From Erythrobacter sp047872805 (GTDB lineage Bacteria > Pseudomonadota > Alphaproteobacteria > Sphingomonadales > Sphingomonadaceae): 64,000 nucleotides of DNA. Shown in pieces: positions 34,814 to 44,243 of this stretch. Location of the stretch: positions 62,001-126,000 of the forward strand of contig NZ_JBLQUK010000006.1 of assembly GCF_047872805.1 (NCBI RefSeq), in the 5' to 3' direction. The notes below the pieces were generated by a model. It did no database searches and had not been told where the DNA came from. It worked only from the letters and a program-made list of their open reading frames with translations. Position 1 is the first letter of the stretch. Each line of letters starts with the position of its first letter. The position numbers and the translations under genes are program-made.

Positions 34814-35836
34814 ATGACACAGCTTCCCCCACCCCCGGCTATCAAGCCGATTCAGATCGGCGCGGTCGAGATCGCAGAGCCGGTTCTGCTCGCGCCGATG
34901 ACCGGAGTGACCGACATGCCGTTTCGCACTTTGGTGCGGCGCTATGGCTCGGGCCTCAATGTGACCGAGATGATTGCTAGCGAGGCGGCCATCCGCGAAA
35001 CGCGGCAATCGCTGCAAAAGACTGCTTGGGACCGGACCGAAGAGCCGGTTTCGATGCAATTGGTTGGCTGCGACCCGGACAGCATGGCTGAGGCTGCGAA
35101 GCTGCAGGAAGGCAATGGCGCGGCGATCATCGACATCAATTTCGGCTGTCCGGTGCGCAAGGTTGTAGGGCAATTTGCGGGATCTGCTCTGATGCGCGAA
35201 GTGCCGCTGGCCACGCGGCTTATGGAGGCAACGGTCAAAGCGGTCGATGTGCCGGTGACGGTCAAGATGCGGATGGGCTGGGACCATCAAAGCCTCAATG
35301 CACCCGAAATGGCACGGATTGCGGAGGATCTTGGCGTAAAGATGATCACCGTCCACGGCCGAACGCGCAACCAAATGTATAAAGGCTCTGCCGATTGGTC
35401 TTTCGTCCGCAAAGTAAAGGAAGCGGTTTCCATTCCCGTTATCGTCAACGGCGATATTTGCACGTTAGCGGACGCCGCAAAGGCGCTTGAACAATCGGGC
35501 GCGGCCGGTCTGATGATTGGGCGCGGCGCTTATGGTAAGCCGTGGCTGCTGGGCCAAGTGATGCGTTGGTGGCGCACCGGAGAGAGCATTCCTGCGCCCG
35601 GCTTTGATGAGCAATATCGTGTGCTGGTCGAACATTATCGCCGCATGCTCGATCATTATGGCCGCAATGTCGGGGCCAAGGTCGCGCGCAAGCATATTGG
35701 TTGGTATACCAAAGGCATGCACGGCTCGGCTGAGTTCCGGCACAAGGCGAACTTTATTGACGACCCCGATCAGGTTCTGGGCGAGATTGAGCGGTTCTAT
35801 TCGCCGTTTCTGGGCCGTCAGGCGATCGCAGCCTGA
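34814..35836 (+). CDS. dusB: tRNA-dihydrouridine synthase, DusB type
   Basis: Flavoenzyme that reduces specific uridines in tRNA. 340 residues from the ATG at 34814; the open frame continues far upstream but lies antisense to ispDF. FMN-barrel motifs LLAPMTGVTDMPFR, catalytic C112 in INFGCPVRKV, KMRMGWD, TVHGRTRNQMY and NGDICT are present. Two bases separate its stop from ntrB; the dusB-ntrB-ntrC order is characteristic of proteobacteria and suggests one transcript. Confidence 0.96.
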   Translation: MTQLPPPPAIKPIQIGAVEIAEPVLLAPMTGVTDMPFRTLVRRYGSGLNVTEMIASEAAIRETRQSLQKTAWDRTEEPVSMQLVGCDPDSMAEAAKLQEGNGAAIIDINFGCPVRKVVGQFAGSALMREVPLATRLMEATVKAVDVPVTVKMRMGWDHQSLNAPEMARIAEDLGVKMITVHGRTRNQMYKGSADWSFVRKVKEAVSIPVIVNGDICTLADAAKALEQSGAAGLMIGRGAYGKPWLLGQVMRWWRTGESIPAPGFDEQYRVLVEHYRRMLDHYGRNVGAKVARKHIGWYTKGMHGSAEFRHKANFIDDPDQVLGEIERFYSPFLGRQAIAA

Positions 35837-35838
35837 AT

Positions 35839-36948
35839 ATGACAGCAAAGCCCATTGCCGACCGGTCAGACATTTTCAGCTTTGACCCATCGCGTCCCAA
35901 TGCCGAATCGCAGATTGCGGGTCTGTTGTTTGCCTTGCTGCTGGTGGATCAGAACACCTTGATTGCAGAGGCCAACCACGCGGCCGAGAATATGCTGGGC
36001 CGCAGCGCGAAACGTCTGCTTGGCAAGCCGCTGCTCGAAATTATTGGACCGCTGGATGCGCGCGTTGAAGCCCGGATCCGCGAAACCGATGCTGCGCTGG
36101 TGGCGCGCGATATCCGCATCAGGGCCGGGGAAAGCGAAACGCGCGTCAATCTGACCGTATCGCCGCTTGGCAGTTTTCCAGGTTGGCGGGTGGTTACCCT
36201 GTCGCAAGTTGGGCACGAGGAAAGCGGAAACGGTGATGAGCTTGGTTCATCGCAGGGCGCCCCGTCGATACTCGCGCATGAGATCAAGAATCCCTTGGCC
36301 GCCATTCGCGGGGCAGGGCAGTTGGCGGCGCGCAAATTGCCGATCAAAGACAAGCACCTCGCGCGGATGATTACCGACGAGGTTGACCGGATCGCGCGGT
36401 TGATTGACCGGATGCAGCAATTGGGCGCGCGATCAACGGACATCGCTGCGCCTTGCAATCCACACGAAGCGATCCGGTCAGCTATCGCCACGGTCCGCGC
36501 GGCGGGTGGCAGCGATGCGGAATTTTGCGAGGAATTCGACCCGTCTCTGCCGCCAGTGCATGCCAATCGTGATGCGTTGGAACAGGTGCTCATCAATCTC
36601 ATTTCCAATGCCCGAGACGCTGCCGGTGCTGGCACGCAAGGTCGGATCACGGTTCGCACCCGGTTTGTCAGCGGGCTGGCTTTCAGCGCAATCCGGCTTG
36701 GCCGTGCCGTGCGGTTACCAATTGAAATAACCGTCAGTGACAATGGCCCCGGCATCGACCCGGCGATGCGCGATCACATTTTCGAACCCTTCGTTTCGTC
36801 AAAGCAATCGGGGCAGGGGCTGGGGCTGGCATTGGTGCGCAAATTGGTGCGCGATATGAATGGCAGCATCAGCCACGAACGCGACACAAAGCAAGGCCTC
36901 ACGCATTTCCGCTTGCACCTTCCGCTCGCAAAAATGGATCAGGAATAA
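35839..36948 (+). CDS. ntrB: Nitrogen-regulation sensor kinase NtrB
   Basis: Cytosolic histidine kinase that phosphorylates NtrC when nitrogen is short, controlled by PII protein. 369 residues: N-terminal PAS domain (about 22-125), dimerisation/phosphoacceptor helix with H147 in SILAHEIKNPLAAIRG, and an ATPase domain with NLISNARDAA, DNGPGID and GQGLGLALV. No membrane segments, as expected. Between dusB and ntrC with gaps of two and five bases. Confidence 0.95.
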   Translation: MTAKPIADRSDIFSFDPSRPNAESQIAGLLFALLLVDQNTLIAEANHAAENMLGRSAKRLLGKPLLEIIGPLDARVEARIRETDAALVARDIRIRAGESETRVNLTVSPLGSFPGWRVVTLSQVGHEESGNGDELGSSQGAPSILAHEIKNPLAAIRGAGQLAARKLPIKDKHLARMITDEVDRIARLIDRMQQLGARSTDIAAPCNPHEAIRSAIATVRAAGGSDAEFCEEFDPSLPPVHANRDALEQVLINLISNARDAAGAGTQGRITVRTRFVSGLAFSAIRLGRAVRLPIEITVSDNGPGIDPAMRDHIFEPFVSSKQSGQGLGLALVRKLVRDMNGSISHERDTKQGLTHFRLHLPLAKMDQE

Positions 36949-36953
36949 AGGGT

Positions 36954-38384
36954 ATGGGAATGTCGGGCACCCTCTTGCTGGTCGAAGATGACGACGCCAT
37001 CGCAACAGTTATCATCGCTGCGCTTGAGGATGAAGGGTTCCAGATCGTCCGCTGCGTTTCGATTGCGGAGCGGAACGACAATCTCAGCGCGGCTGCGTTC
37101 GATGTGATGTTGACCGATGTCATGCTCGAAGACGGTGACGGCCTGGAAAGTCTGGCCGAGGTGCGCCGTTATGCGCCCGATATGCCGGTCATTGTGCTGT
37201 CTGCGCAAAACACGCTCGATACAGCAGTGCGGGCGAGCGACAGCAATGCGTTTGAATATTTCCCCAAGCCGTTCGATCTGGATGAACTGGTGCGCGCGGT
37301 TCGGCAGGCCGCTGGCGACCGCGAACGAAGCCTCGATAGCTTTCCCGAAAGCGACAGCGATGCGATGCCGATGGTGGGGCGCAGCCCGGCGATGCAAGGT
37401 GTCTACCGCATGATAACGCGGGTGCTGCGCAACGATCTTACCGTGCTCGTTACCGGGGAGAGCGGCACGGGCAAGGAATTGGTGGCTGAGGCGATTCATC
37501 AACTGGGCAACCGCCGCACCGGACCGTTTGTGGCTGTCAACACCGCAGCGATCCCGCATGACCTGATTGAAAGCGAACTGTTCGGGCACGAAAAGGGGGC
37601 GTTTACTGGTGCCGTGGTGCAGGCCATCGGGAAATTTGAACAGGCCAATGGCGGTACGCTGTTCCTTGATGAAATCGGCGATATGCCGGCAGAGGCTCAG
37701 ACCCGGTTGTTGCGCGCGTTGCAGGCGGGACGCATCCGGCGCGTTGGCGGCCGTCAGGAAATTGCGGTGAATGTCCGCATTATCGCTGCAACCAACCGCG
37801 ATCTTGCCCCATTGATCGCAGCCGGAAAATTCCGGGAAGACCTGTTTTACCGGCTCAATGTCGTCCCTATCGAATTGCCGCCGCTGCGCGAAAGGCGTGA
37901 GGATATCGAGGTGCTCTCGCAGCATTTCCTCGCGCAGGCCGCCGAGGATGGATTGCCGCGCCGCCAATTGGGCTCCGACGCGCTTGCCCGGCTTGAACAG
38001 CGCAATTGGCGCGGCAATGTCCGCGAATTGCGCAATGTGATCTACCGGCTCTCGCTTATGTCGCGCGAAGACACGATTGATGCAGCGAGCCTTGTCGATA
38101 TTCTGGGCGAGGAGCCGCCGCTCCCCGGCGATGGCACAGCGGATGCGGACGGCGGGATTGGTGCGGCGCTTGATATCTGGCTGGCTATAGAGGAGCCCGC
38201 GTCGGGCACGGTGTATGCAAGCGCGCTTGCCGCTTTTGAAAAGCCGCTGATAGAACATGCGCTGAGCCGGACCGGCGGCAATCAATTGCGTGCTGCAAAA
38301 CTGCTCGGGATCAATCGCAACACTCTGCGAAAACGCATAACCGAGCTTCGGATAGAGCCTGATCGCTTCACAAGACCGCTTTGA
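36954..38384 (+). CDS. ntrC: Nitrogen-regulation response regulator NtrC
   Basis: Sigma-54-dependent activator. 476 residues: receiver domain with phosphoacceptor D55 (LTDVML), AAA+ domain with GESGTGKE and the sigma-54-contacting loop GAFTGA intact, LFLDEIGDMP Walker B, and a Fis-type helix-turn-helix at the C-terminus (NQLRAAKLLGINRNTLRKRI). The ATG at 36954 is used; another two codons on (36960) is equally possible. About 70 bases precede ntrY. Confidence 0.96.
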   Translation: MGMSGTLLLVEDDDAIATVIIAALEDEGFQIVRCVSIAERNDNLSAAAFDVMLTDVMLEDGDGLESLAEVRRYAPDMPVIVLSAQNTLDTAVRASDSNAFEYFPKPFDLDELVRAVRQAAGDRERSLDSFPESDSDAMPMVGRSPAMQGVYRMITRVLRNDLTVLVTGESGTGKELVAEAIHQLGNRRTGPFVAVNTAAIPHDLIESELFGHEKGAFTGAVVQAIGKFEQANGGTLFLDEIGDMPAEAQTRLLRALQAGRIRRVGGRQEIAVNVRIIAATNRDLAPLIAAGKFREDLFYRLNVVPIELPPLRERREDIEVLSQHFLAQAAEDGLPRRQLGSDALARLEQRNWRGNVRELRNVIYRLSLMSREDTIDAASLVDILGEEPPLPGDGTADADGGIGAALDIWLAIEEPASGTVYASALAAFEKPLIEHALSRTGGNQLRAAKLLGINRNTLRKRITELRIEPDRFTRPL

Positions 38385-38454
38385 CACATTTCTGCGTCTA
38401 AATTGCCGCTTTTGTCTTGCATTTTTGCAACACTGCCGTTGAAACAAGGCAACG

Positions 38455-40728
38455 ATGGACGGCTCTCTAGCAAATCAGGTTGATGACGCAGGCACCGCCG
38501 ATAGCGCTGCGGACGGACCATTGCCTCGGCATCTCCCGCGCTGGTGGAGGCAGTTTCTTGTCACCTCGCGCAGAGCGAATTTGTTCCGCTGGCTCGAAGC
38601 GCTTTCGGTTTTTGCTTTGCTTGCTGCAATAGCGGCAAATTTCTTGGCCTATTCGAGAGCGCCCGATACCGGCACGGTTCTGCCAACTCTGCAGGTTTCG
38701 CTGTTGCTCGTCGCGGTGCTTGTTCCGGCGATGGCCATTTTGGTGCTGATCGGAAGGCGAATGGCGTTGAACCGCGCCGCCGGCAGCACCGCGCGGCTGC
38801 ATGTTCGGCTCGTGTTCTTTTTCTCGGTAGTAGCGGCGGTGCCGACCTTACTGGTCGCGGGATTTGCGGCGTTCCTGTTCCAGACCGGTGTTGATTTCTG
38901 GTTCTCCGACCAATCGCGTGGGTTGATGGAGAATGCCAACGATCTGGCGCAAAGTTACTATGATGCGAACCAGCGGCAGGTCGAACAGGAAACGATCACC
39001 ATGGCAAGCGACATGCGCGTTATCCTGGAACGATTGCCCATTTCCGATCCCGATTTCCCCGATTTCTATGCGGTGCAAGCGCAGGGCCGCCAGATTTCCG
39101 AAAGCGCAATTCTCCAGCGGCTCGATGATGGATCACTGCGCACTGCGGCAATCCTCAACCTGATGGAGGACAATCGCCCGCTTGAATTCAGCGCCGCCGC
39201 CTTGCCACGCCTTGATGAAGGCCTGTTCGTGGTCGTCGAAGGCAGTCCGCAGCGCATCGCCGCCGTTGCGCCCATCGACCGAGAAGCCGGCGTGTATCTC
39301 TACAATGCGCGAACGACCGAGGCTTCGATGTTTCAGCAATGGGAGAGCGCGCAAGCGGTTTCAGCAGCCTATGAAACATTGACCGGCGAAGCGCGCACTT
39401 TGCAGCTGCGCTTCAACATAGCGTTGGTAGCCATGAGCTTGCTGCTGGTTGGGATCGCTGTGTGGTTTGCGCTCAGATTTGCCGATCGTCAGGTTGAACC
39501 CCTCACCGAATTGATCGGCGCGGCGCATAAGGTTGGTCAGGGCAATTTTTCGCTACGAGTAGACGGTCGGACTGGTGCCGATGAAATCGGTCTTCTCAAC
39601 CGCGCATTCAACCGCATGACCGCGCAGCTTGAAAAGCAAACTGATGCGCTGGTAAGCGCGAATCGGCAGATTGACGATCGCCGAGCCTTTATGGAGGCGG
39701 TGCTGGAATCGGTCACAGCGGGGGTGATCTCGGTTGATGATGATGCCCGCGTGATGCTCATGAACAATTCGGCGCAAATATTGCTCGGCGGAGAGGCAGC
39801 GTGCGAACCCGCTGGAGAAGGAGCCATCAACCTCTCGTTGTCCGATCTTTCGCCCGAAATCTGCAAGATGGTGCGCGAGGGCAAGAGACGCGCGATTGTA
39901 ACCCAGGCCAAGGGCGGCGAGTTGCTGACTCTCGCTGTGAAGGTCGCCCCCGGTAGCAGCGGCCATGTGATCACGTTCGAAGATATAACTCGCCAATTGC
40001 TCGATCAAAGGCAAGCGGCATGGTCCGACGTTGCGCGCCGCATTGCGCATGAAATCAAGAACCCGCTCACACCGATCCAATTGGCAACAGAGCGATTGAA
40101 ACGCCGCTATCGCAAGCAAGTCGAGCCCGAGGATGGCGAATTGTTTGATGAATTGACCAGCACCATCGTTCGCCAAGTGGGTGACCTACGCAAAATGGTT
40201 GACGAGTTTTCAAGCTTTGCGCGGCTCCCAAAGCCGGTTTTCCGCAGCGAGGATGCGGTCGATCTGGTGCGACAGGCGGTATTTCTTCAGGAAGTCGCCC
40301 ACCCCGGCATTGCTTTCAGCATTGCGACCGACGCCCTGTCTGAAAGGATGATCCAATGCGACCGGCACCAATTGGGGCAGGCAATGACCAATGTGCTCAA
40401 AAATGCGGTCGAAGCGGTCGAAGCGCGCGCTGTTGACTATGCAGTCGGATATCCCGGCCAAGTGGACGTAACCATGCGCGACAATGGCGACCTGATAACC
40501 ATACAGATCGAAGATAACGGCATCGGTCTGCCGGCGGACCGCGAACGCATTGTTGAACCCTATGTCACGACCCGCGAAAAGGGCACCGGTCTGGGCCTCG
40601 CGATCGTTAACAAGATCGTCGATGAGCACGGCGGCGATATGACCTTTGCCAGCACAAAAGGGGGCGGCACCTGCGTTACGATGCACTTTGCCCGGCGGCC
40701 AGAGCCTTCTGAAAGCGAAGGCGTTTGA
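38455..40728 (+). CDS. ntrY: Membrane sensor kinase NtrY
   Basis: 757 residues. Three membrane helices near the N-terminus (about 44-63, 79-99, 118-141), a periplasmic domain (about 142-320), a fourth helix (about 323-345), then HAMP (ADRQVEPLTELIGAA), PAS and kinase domains; phosphoacceptor H532 in RRIAHEIKNPLTPIQLA, and DNGIGLP / GTGLGLAIV in the ATPase domain. Partner of NtrX, governing nitrogen use and, in several alphaproteobacteria, envelope and respiratory functions. Confidence 0.96.
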   Translation: MDGSLANQVDDAGTADSAADGPLPRHLPRWWRQFLVTSRRANLFRWLEALSVFALLAAIAANFLAYSRAPDTGTVLPTLQVSLLLVAVLVPAMAILVLIGRRMALNRAAGSTARLHVRLVFFFSVVAAVPTLLVAGFAAFLFQTGVDFWFSDQSRGLMENANDLAQSYYDANQRQVEQETITMASDMRVILERLPISDPDFPDFYAVQAQGRQISESAILQRLDDGSLRTAAILNLMEDNRPLEFSAAALPRLDEGLFVVVEGSPQRIAAVAPIDREAGVYLYNARTTEASMFQQWESAQAVSAAYETLTGEARTLQLRFNIALVAMSLLLVGIAVWFALRFADRQVEPLTELIGAAHKVGQGNFSLRVDGRTGADEIGLLNRAFNRMTAQLEKQTDALVSANRQIDDRRAFMEAVLESVTAGVISVDDDARVMLMNNSAQILLGGEAACEPAGEGAINLSLSDLSPEICKMVREGKRRAIVTQAKGGELLTLAVKVAPGSSGHVITFEDITRQLLDQRQAAWSDVARRIAHEIKNPLTPIQLATERLKRRYRKQVEPEDGELFDELTSTIVRQVGDLRKMVDEFSSFARLPKPVFRSEDAVDLVRQAVFLQEVAHPGIAFSIATDALSERMIQCDRHQLGQAMTNVLKNAVEAVEARAVDYAVGYPGQVDVTMRDNGDLITIQIEDNGIGLPADRERIVEPYVTTREKGTGLGLAIVNKIVDEHGGDMTFASTKGGGTCVTMHFARRPEPSESEGV

Positions 40729-40789
40729 TGGTCTTGCAGTCTAATGACGAGGCATTTTCCTCGATCCATAGTTATTCAAGGAGCGGCGA

Positions 40790-42163
40790 ATGGCCCTCGA
40801 CATTTTGATTGTAGATGATGAACGCGATATCCGCGAATTGGTCGCCGGAGTGCTCGGCGATGAAGGGTATGATTGCCGCACCGCTGCTGACAGCACCAGT
40901 GCCCTCGCTGCAATTGACGAACGCCGACCCAGTCTCGTGCTGCTCGACGTGTGGCTCCACGGCAGCGAGATGGACGGGCTGGAAACGCTTGATGCGATCA
41001 AGCTGCGCGAACCCAATCTTCCGGTGATCATATTCTCTGGGCATGGCAATATCGACACCGCGGTTTCAGCAGTGGGCCGCGGCGCGATGGATTTCATCGA
41101 AAAGCCCTTTGAAGCCGAACGCTTGTTGTTGCTGGTCGAACGCGCGACCGAAACCGAGCGTTTGCGGCGTGAAAATACGCAATTGCGCGATTCAAGCTGG
41201 GGTAGCGCCGATTTCACCGGCAATTCGGCCGCGATCAATGCGGTGCGCGCCACCTTGAAACGAGTCGCCAACACCGGCAGCCGGGTGCTCATTTCCGGGC
41301 CAGCTGGGGCGGGCAAGGAAGTCGCGGCCCGGATGCTCCATGCCTGGAGCAATCGTTCACACAATGCCTTTGTCCTTGTAAATTCGGCGCGTATCACTCC
41401 CGAACGGTTTGAGCAGGAACTGTTTGGGGAGGAAGCAGACGGCAAACAGGTCCGGCCCGGCCTGCTCGAAATGGCTGATGGCGGCACGCTCTATCTCGAT
41501 GAAGTCGCGGACATGCCGCTGTCCACGCAGGCGCGGATCTTACGGGTTTTGACCGAACAGAGCTTTGTGCGCGTCGGAGGTTCCCGTCAGATCGGTGTCG
41601 ATGTCCGGGTGGTTTCATCCACCACCCGCGATCTGGCGGTGGAAATGGAGGAAAAGCGTTTCCGCGAGGACCTGTTCTATAGGCTCAACGTGGTGCCCGT
41701 CGCCATCCCGTCACTGGCAGACCGGCGCGATGACATTCCCGCGCTCGCGGAGCATTTTTTCACGCGCTATTCCAACGATCAGGGTATTGCGCCGCCGGAA
41801 ATCTCACAGGAGGCGATGGCCGCGCTGCAAGCCTATGACTGGCCCGGCAACGTCCGCCAGCTTCGCAATGTGGTAGAGCGCACCATTATCATGACCCCGC
41901 GCGATCAGTTAACGTTGGTGGAAACAGGCATGTTGCCATCAGAGATCACCGGCGGGCGCCTCGCCGCTGCGGGGCAAGGGCTGTCGGATATGATGGGCGT
42001 GCCGCTGCGTGAGGCCCGCGAAAGCTTCGAACGAGAATATCTCACCATTCAGATCCGGCGCTTTTCTGGCAATATTTCAAAGACCGCGACCTTTATCGGG
42101 ATGGAGCGGTCTGCTCTACATCGAAAGCTGAAATTGCTGGGCATGGCAGACCGGAAAGATTGA
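40790..42163 (+). CDS. ntrX: Response regulator NtrX (no GAFTGA loop)
   Basis: 457 residues: receiver with D53 (LLDVWLHGSE), AAA+ domain (ISGPAGAGKEVAARMLHAW, TLYLDEVADMPL) and Fis-type C-terminal helix-turn-helix. The GAFTGA loop that contacts sigma-54 is missing: the corresponding stretch reads ELFGEEADGKQVRPGLLEMA. This deletion is known in alphaproteobacterial NtrX and means it probably acts with sigma-70 or as a repressor. Follows ntrY by about 60 bases with ribosome site AAGGAG. Confidence 0.95.
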   Translation: MALDILIVDDERDIRELVAGVLGDEGYDCRTAADSTSALAAIDERRPSLVLLDVWLHGSEMDGLETLDAIKLREPNLPVIIFSGHGNIDTAVSAVGRGAMDFIEKPFEAERLLLLVERATETERLRRENTQLRDSSWGSADFTGNSAAINAVRATLKRVANTGSRVLISGPAGAGKEVAARMLHAWSNRSHNAFVLVNSARITPERFEQELFGEEADGKQVRPGLLEMADGGTLYLDEVADMPLSTQARILRVLTEQSFVRVGGSRQIGVDVRVVSSTTRDLAVEMEEKRFREDLFYRLNVVPVAIPSLADRRDDIPALAEHFFTRYSNDQGIAPPEISQEAMAALQAYDWPGNVRQLRNVVERTIIMTPRDQLTLVETGMLPSEITGGRLAAAGQGLSDMMGVPLREARESFEREYLTIQIRRFSGNISKTATFIGMERSALHRKLKLLGMADRKD

Positions 42164-42324
42164 TCGAAGTCGCGCGGCAAAAGAGCAGCTTCATCGCATG
42201 ATAATAACTGGGGGATTGCCGCGAGGCCTTGCAAGCGGCATGTATAGACCCATCTGCGAAGGCGTGACCGCCTTTTGCGGACCTGCGGACCGTAAGGACG
42301 GCCGCCAAAAACAGGAGCATGAAT

Positions 42325-42927
42325 ATGTCCAGCGGGCGAACCCTCTCTCCGCGCCCTCGTCCAGCCAGCCCCGCCAGCGCGCCTCGCAGCGTGCAGGACA
42401 GTGGCGGCGGTGGGAACGCATCACGGCAAGGCAATCTGCAAGATGCATTTTTGAATCTGCTACGCAAGAACAAGACGCCGGTTACCATGTTCCTTGTAAA
42501 AGGCGTCAAACTTCAAGGAATTGTGACTTGGTTCGATAATTTTTCGATCCTGCTCAGGCGCGATGGCCAATCGCAGCTGGTTTACAAGCATGCGATTTCG
42601 ACGATCATGCCCGGAGCTCCGGTCGATGCTGAACAATTCAACAATCGCGGCGGGAATAAGAAACAGCGGCAGCTGCAGGATGTGTTCCTGAGCCGGGTGA
42701 GCGATGCCGGTGTGCAAGTGACGATGTTCCTAGTGAACGGCGTGATGCTGCAAGGCCGGATCGCGGCCTATGACCTGTTCTGCATGCTGCTGGAACGCGA
42801 CGGTGCAGTCCAGCTCGCCTACAAGCACGCGGTTTCAACCATTCAACCGGCAAGTCCAGTCGATCTGTCCGATGACGATGACGACGAAGATGATGATGCA
42901 GAAGACGATTTTGGGACTGACTTCTGA
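42325..42927 (+). CDS. hfq: Tandem-domain RNA chaperone Hfq with acidic tail
   Basis: 200 residues, twice the usual length. Two complete Sm/Hfq domains: 37-97 (QDAFLNLLRKNKTPVTMFLV to YKHAIST, 87-93) and 116-176 (QDVFLSRV to YKHAVST, 166-172). The YKH RNA-binding triad is kept in both; the rim patch is basic in the first (RKNK) and lost in the second (VSDAG). A Pro/Ser/Gly-rich N-terminal arm and a poly-Asp/Glu tail (180-200) flank the domains. AGGAG at 42312-42316 favours the ATG at 42325 over 42319. Three copies could assemble the six-fold ring. Between ntrX and hflX. Confidence 0.95.
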   Translation: MSSGRTLSPRPRPASPASAPRSVQDSGGGGNASRQGNLQDAFLNLLRKNKTPVTMFLVKGVKLQGIVTWFDNFSILLRRDGQSQLVYKHAISTIMPGAPVDAEQFNNRGGNKKQRQLQDVFLSRVSDAGVQVTMFLVNGVMLQGRIAAYDLFCMLLERDGAVQLAYKHAVSTIQPASPVDLSDDDDDEDDDAEDDFGTDF

Positions 42928-42944
42928 GTTTTGATGATGATCTG

Positions 42945-44243
42945 ATGGGCGAGGTGACCCGCGGCGCGCGGGCCGTTGTCTTGTGCCCGGATATCAAACG
43001 GTTCACTTATGATCTTGATGCGCCGGACCGGTTGGCAGAGGCACAGGGATTGGCGCTCGCAATCGGGGTGGAGATTGCACATTCGGTGGTTCTTCCGGTG
43101 CGGCAAATGCAGCCAAACACGCTGTTCGGGTCGGGACAGGTCGAAAACATCGCCATCTGGTGTGAACAGTACGAATGCGAATTGGTAATCGTGGATGGCG
43201 CGCTGACGCCGATCCAGCAGCGCAACCTTGAAGACAGATTGAAACGCAAGGTAATTGACCGAACCGGGTTGATCCTTGAGATTTTCGGTGAACGCGCGGC
43301 CACCGCTGAGGGACGATTGCAGGTCGAGCTCGCGCATCTTGACTATCAGCAGAGCCGTCTCGTACGCAGTTGGACTCACCTTGAACGTCAGCGCGGGGGC
43401 TTCGGGTTCCTGGGCGGTCCAGGCGAAACCCAGATTGAAGCGGACCGCCGCATGATTCGTCAACGCATGAGCCGTCTGAGGCGTGAGTTGGAACAGGTGC
43501 GCAAGACGCGCGGACTGCACCGGGATCGGCGGGGCAGGGCACCTTGGCCGGTAATTGCGCTTGTCGGTTACACAAATGCCGGCAAATCGACATTGTTCAA
43601 TCGCCTGACCGGCGCCGATGTCATGGCGGAGGATTTGCTGTTCGCAACACTTGATCCGACGATGCGCGCGATAAGCCTCCCAGGTGTCGAAAAAGCCATC
43701 CTTAGCGACACAGTGGGCTTTATTTCGGACCTGCCGACGCAGCTTGTGGCGGCGTTTCGCGCAACGCTGGAAGAAGTCACCGGGGCAGACATCATCTGTC
43801 ATGTGCGCGATCTCGCTAATCCGGCGCATGCGGCGCAGAAAAAGCAGGTTCTTGCCGTGCTGTCAGCGCTTGGCGTGATCGATGGCGAAACCGGGGTCAG
43901 CAATATTCCGATTTTGGAAGTATGGAACAAATCGGACTTGCTTGACGAAGCGCGGATTGCCGAATTGCACGAAGCGGCGAAAGGGCAAGCAGCGGTGTTG
44001 GTCTCTGCACAAAGCGGCGCGGGGGTTGATTTGTTTGCGGACAAGATTGCCGACATGCTCACCACTTCTGCATGCGAAGTTACTGTGACTTTGCCCGTTT
44101 CAGATGGCCGTCGGATTGCATGGCTTCATGCACATGGAGAGGTCTTGAGTGATGATGCCGCTGGGGAAGGGGAGCAAGGTCCGCTGCGGTCGCTGACAGT
44201 GCGCCTCAACCCTAAGGAACTGGGTCAATATTCGAGCTTATAG
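42945..44243 (+). CDS. hflX: GTPase HflX
   Basis: Ribosome-binding GTPase that splits stalled 70S ribosomes. 432 residues. N-terminal HflX domain (NTLFGSGQVENIA, DRTGLILEIFGERA), central coiled helical segment with GGPGETQIEADRRMI, then the G domain with G1 GYTNAGKSTLFN, G3 DTVGFISDLP and G4 NKSD. It follows hfq by 17 bases, the classical hfq-hflX pair. The last 32 bases overlap mazG on the opposite strand. Confidence 0.96.
   Translation: MGEVTRGARAVVLCPDIKRFTYDLDAPDRLAEAQGLALAIGVEIAHSVVLPVRQMQPNTLFGSGQVENIAIWCEQYECELVIVDGALTPIQQRNLEDRLKRKVIDRTGLILEIFGERAATAEGRLQVELAHLDYQQSRLVRSWTHLERQRGGFGFLGGPGETQIEADRRMIRQRMSRLRRELEQVRKTRGLHRDRRGRAPWPVIALVGYTNAGKSTLFNRLTGADVMAEDLLFATLDPTMRAISLPGVEKAILSDTVGFISDLPTQLVAAFRATLEEVTGADIICHVRDLANPAHAAQKKQVLAVLSALGVIDGETGVSNIPILEVWNKSDLLDEARIAELHEAAKGQAAVLVSAQSGAGVDLFADKIADMLTTSACEVTVTLPVSDGRRIAWLHAHGEVLSDDAAGEGEQGPLRSLTVRLNPKELGQYSSL

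Noticed and set aside
36939..38447. 502-codon frame on the minus strand
   Set aside because: Antisense to ntrC; Arg/His/Gln-rich composition without domains.
42843..43829. 328-codon frame on the minus strand
   Set aside because: Antisense to hfq and hflX, both certain genes; its N-terminal part is the reverse of the HflX G domain.
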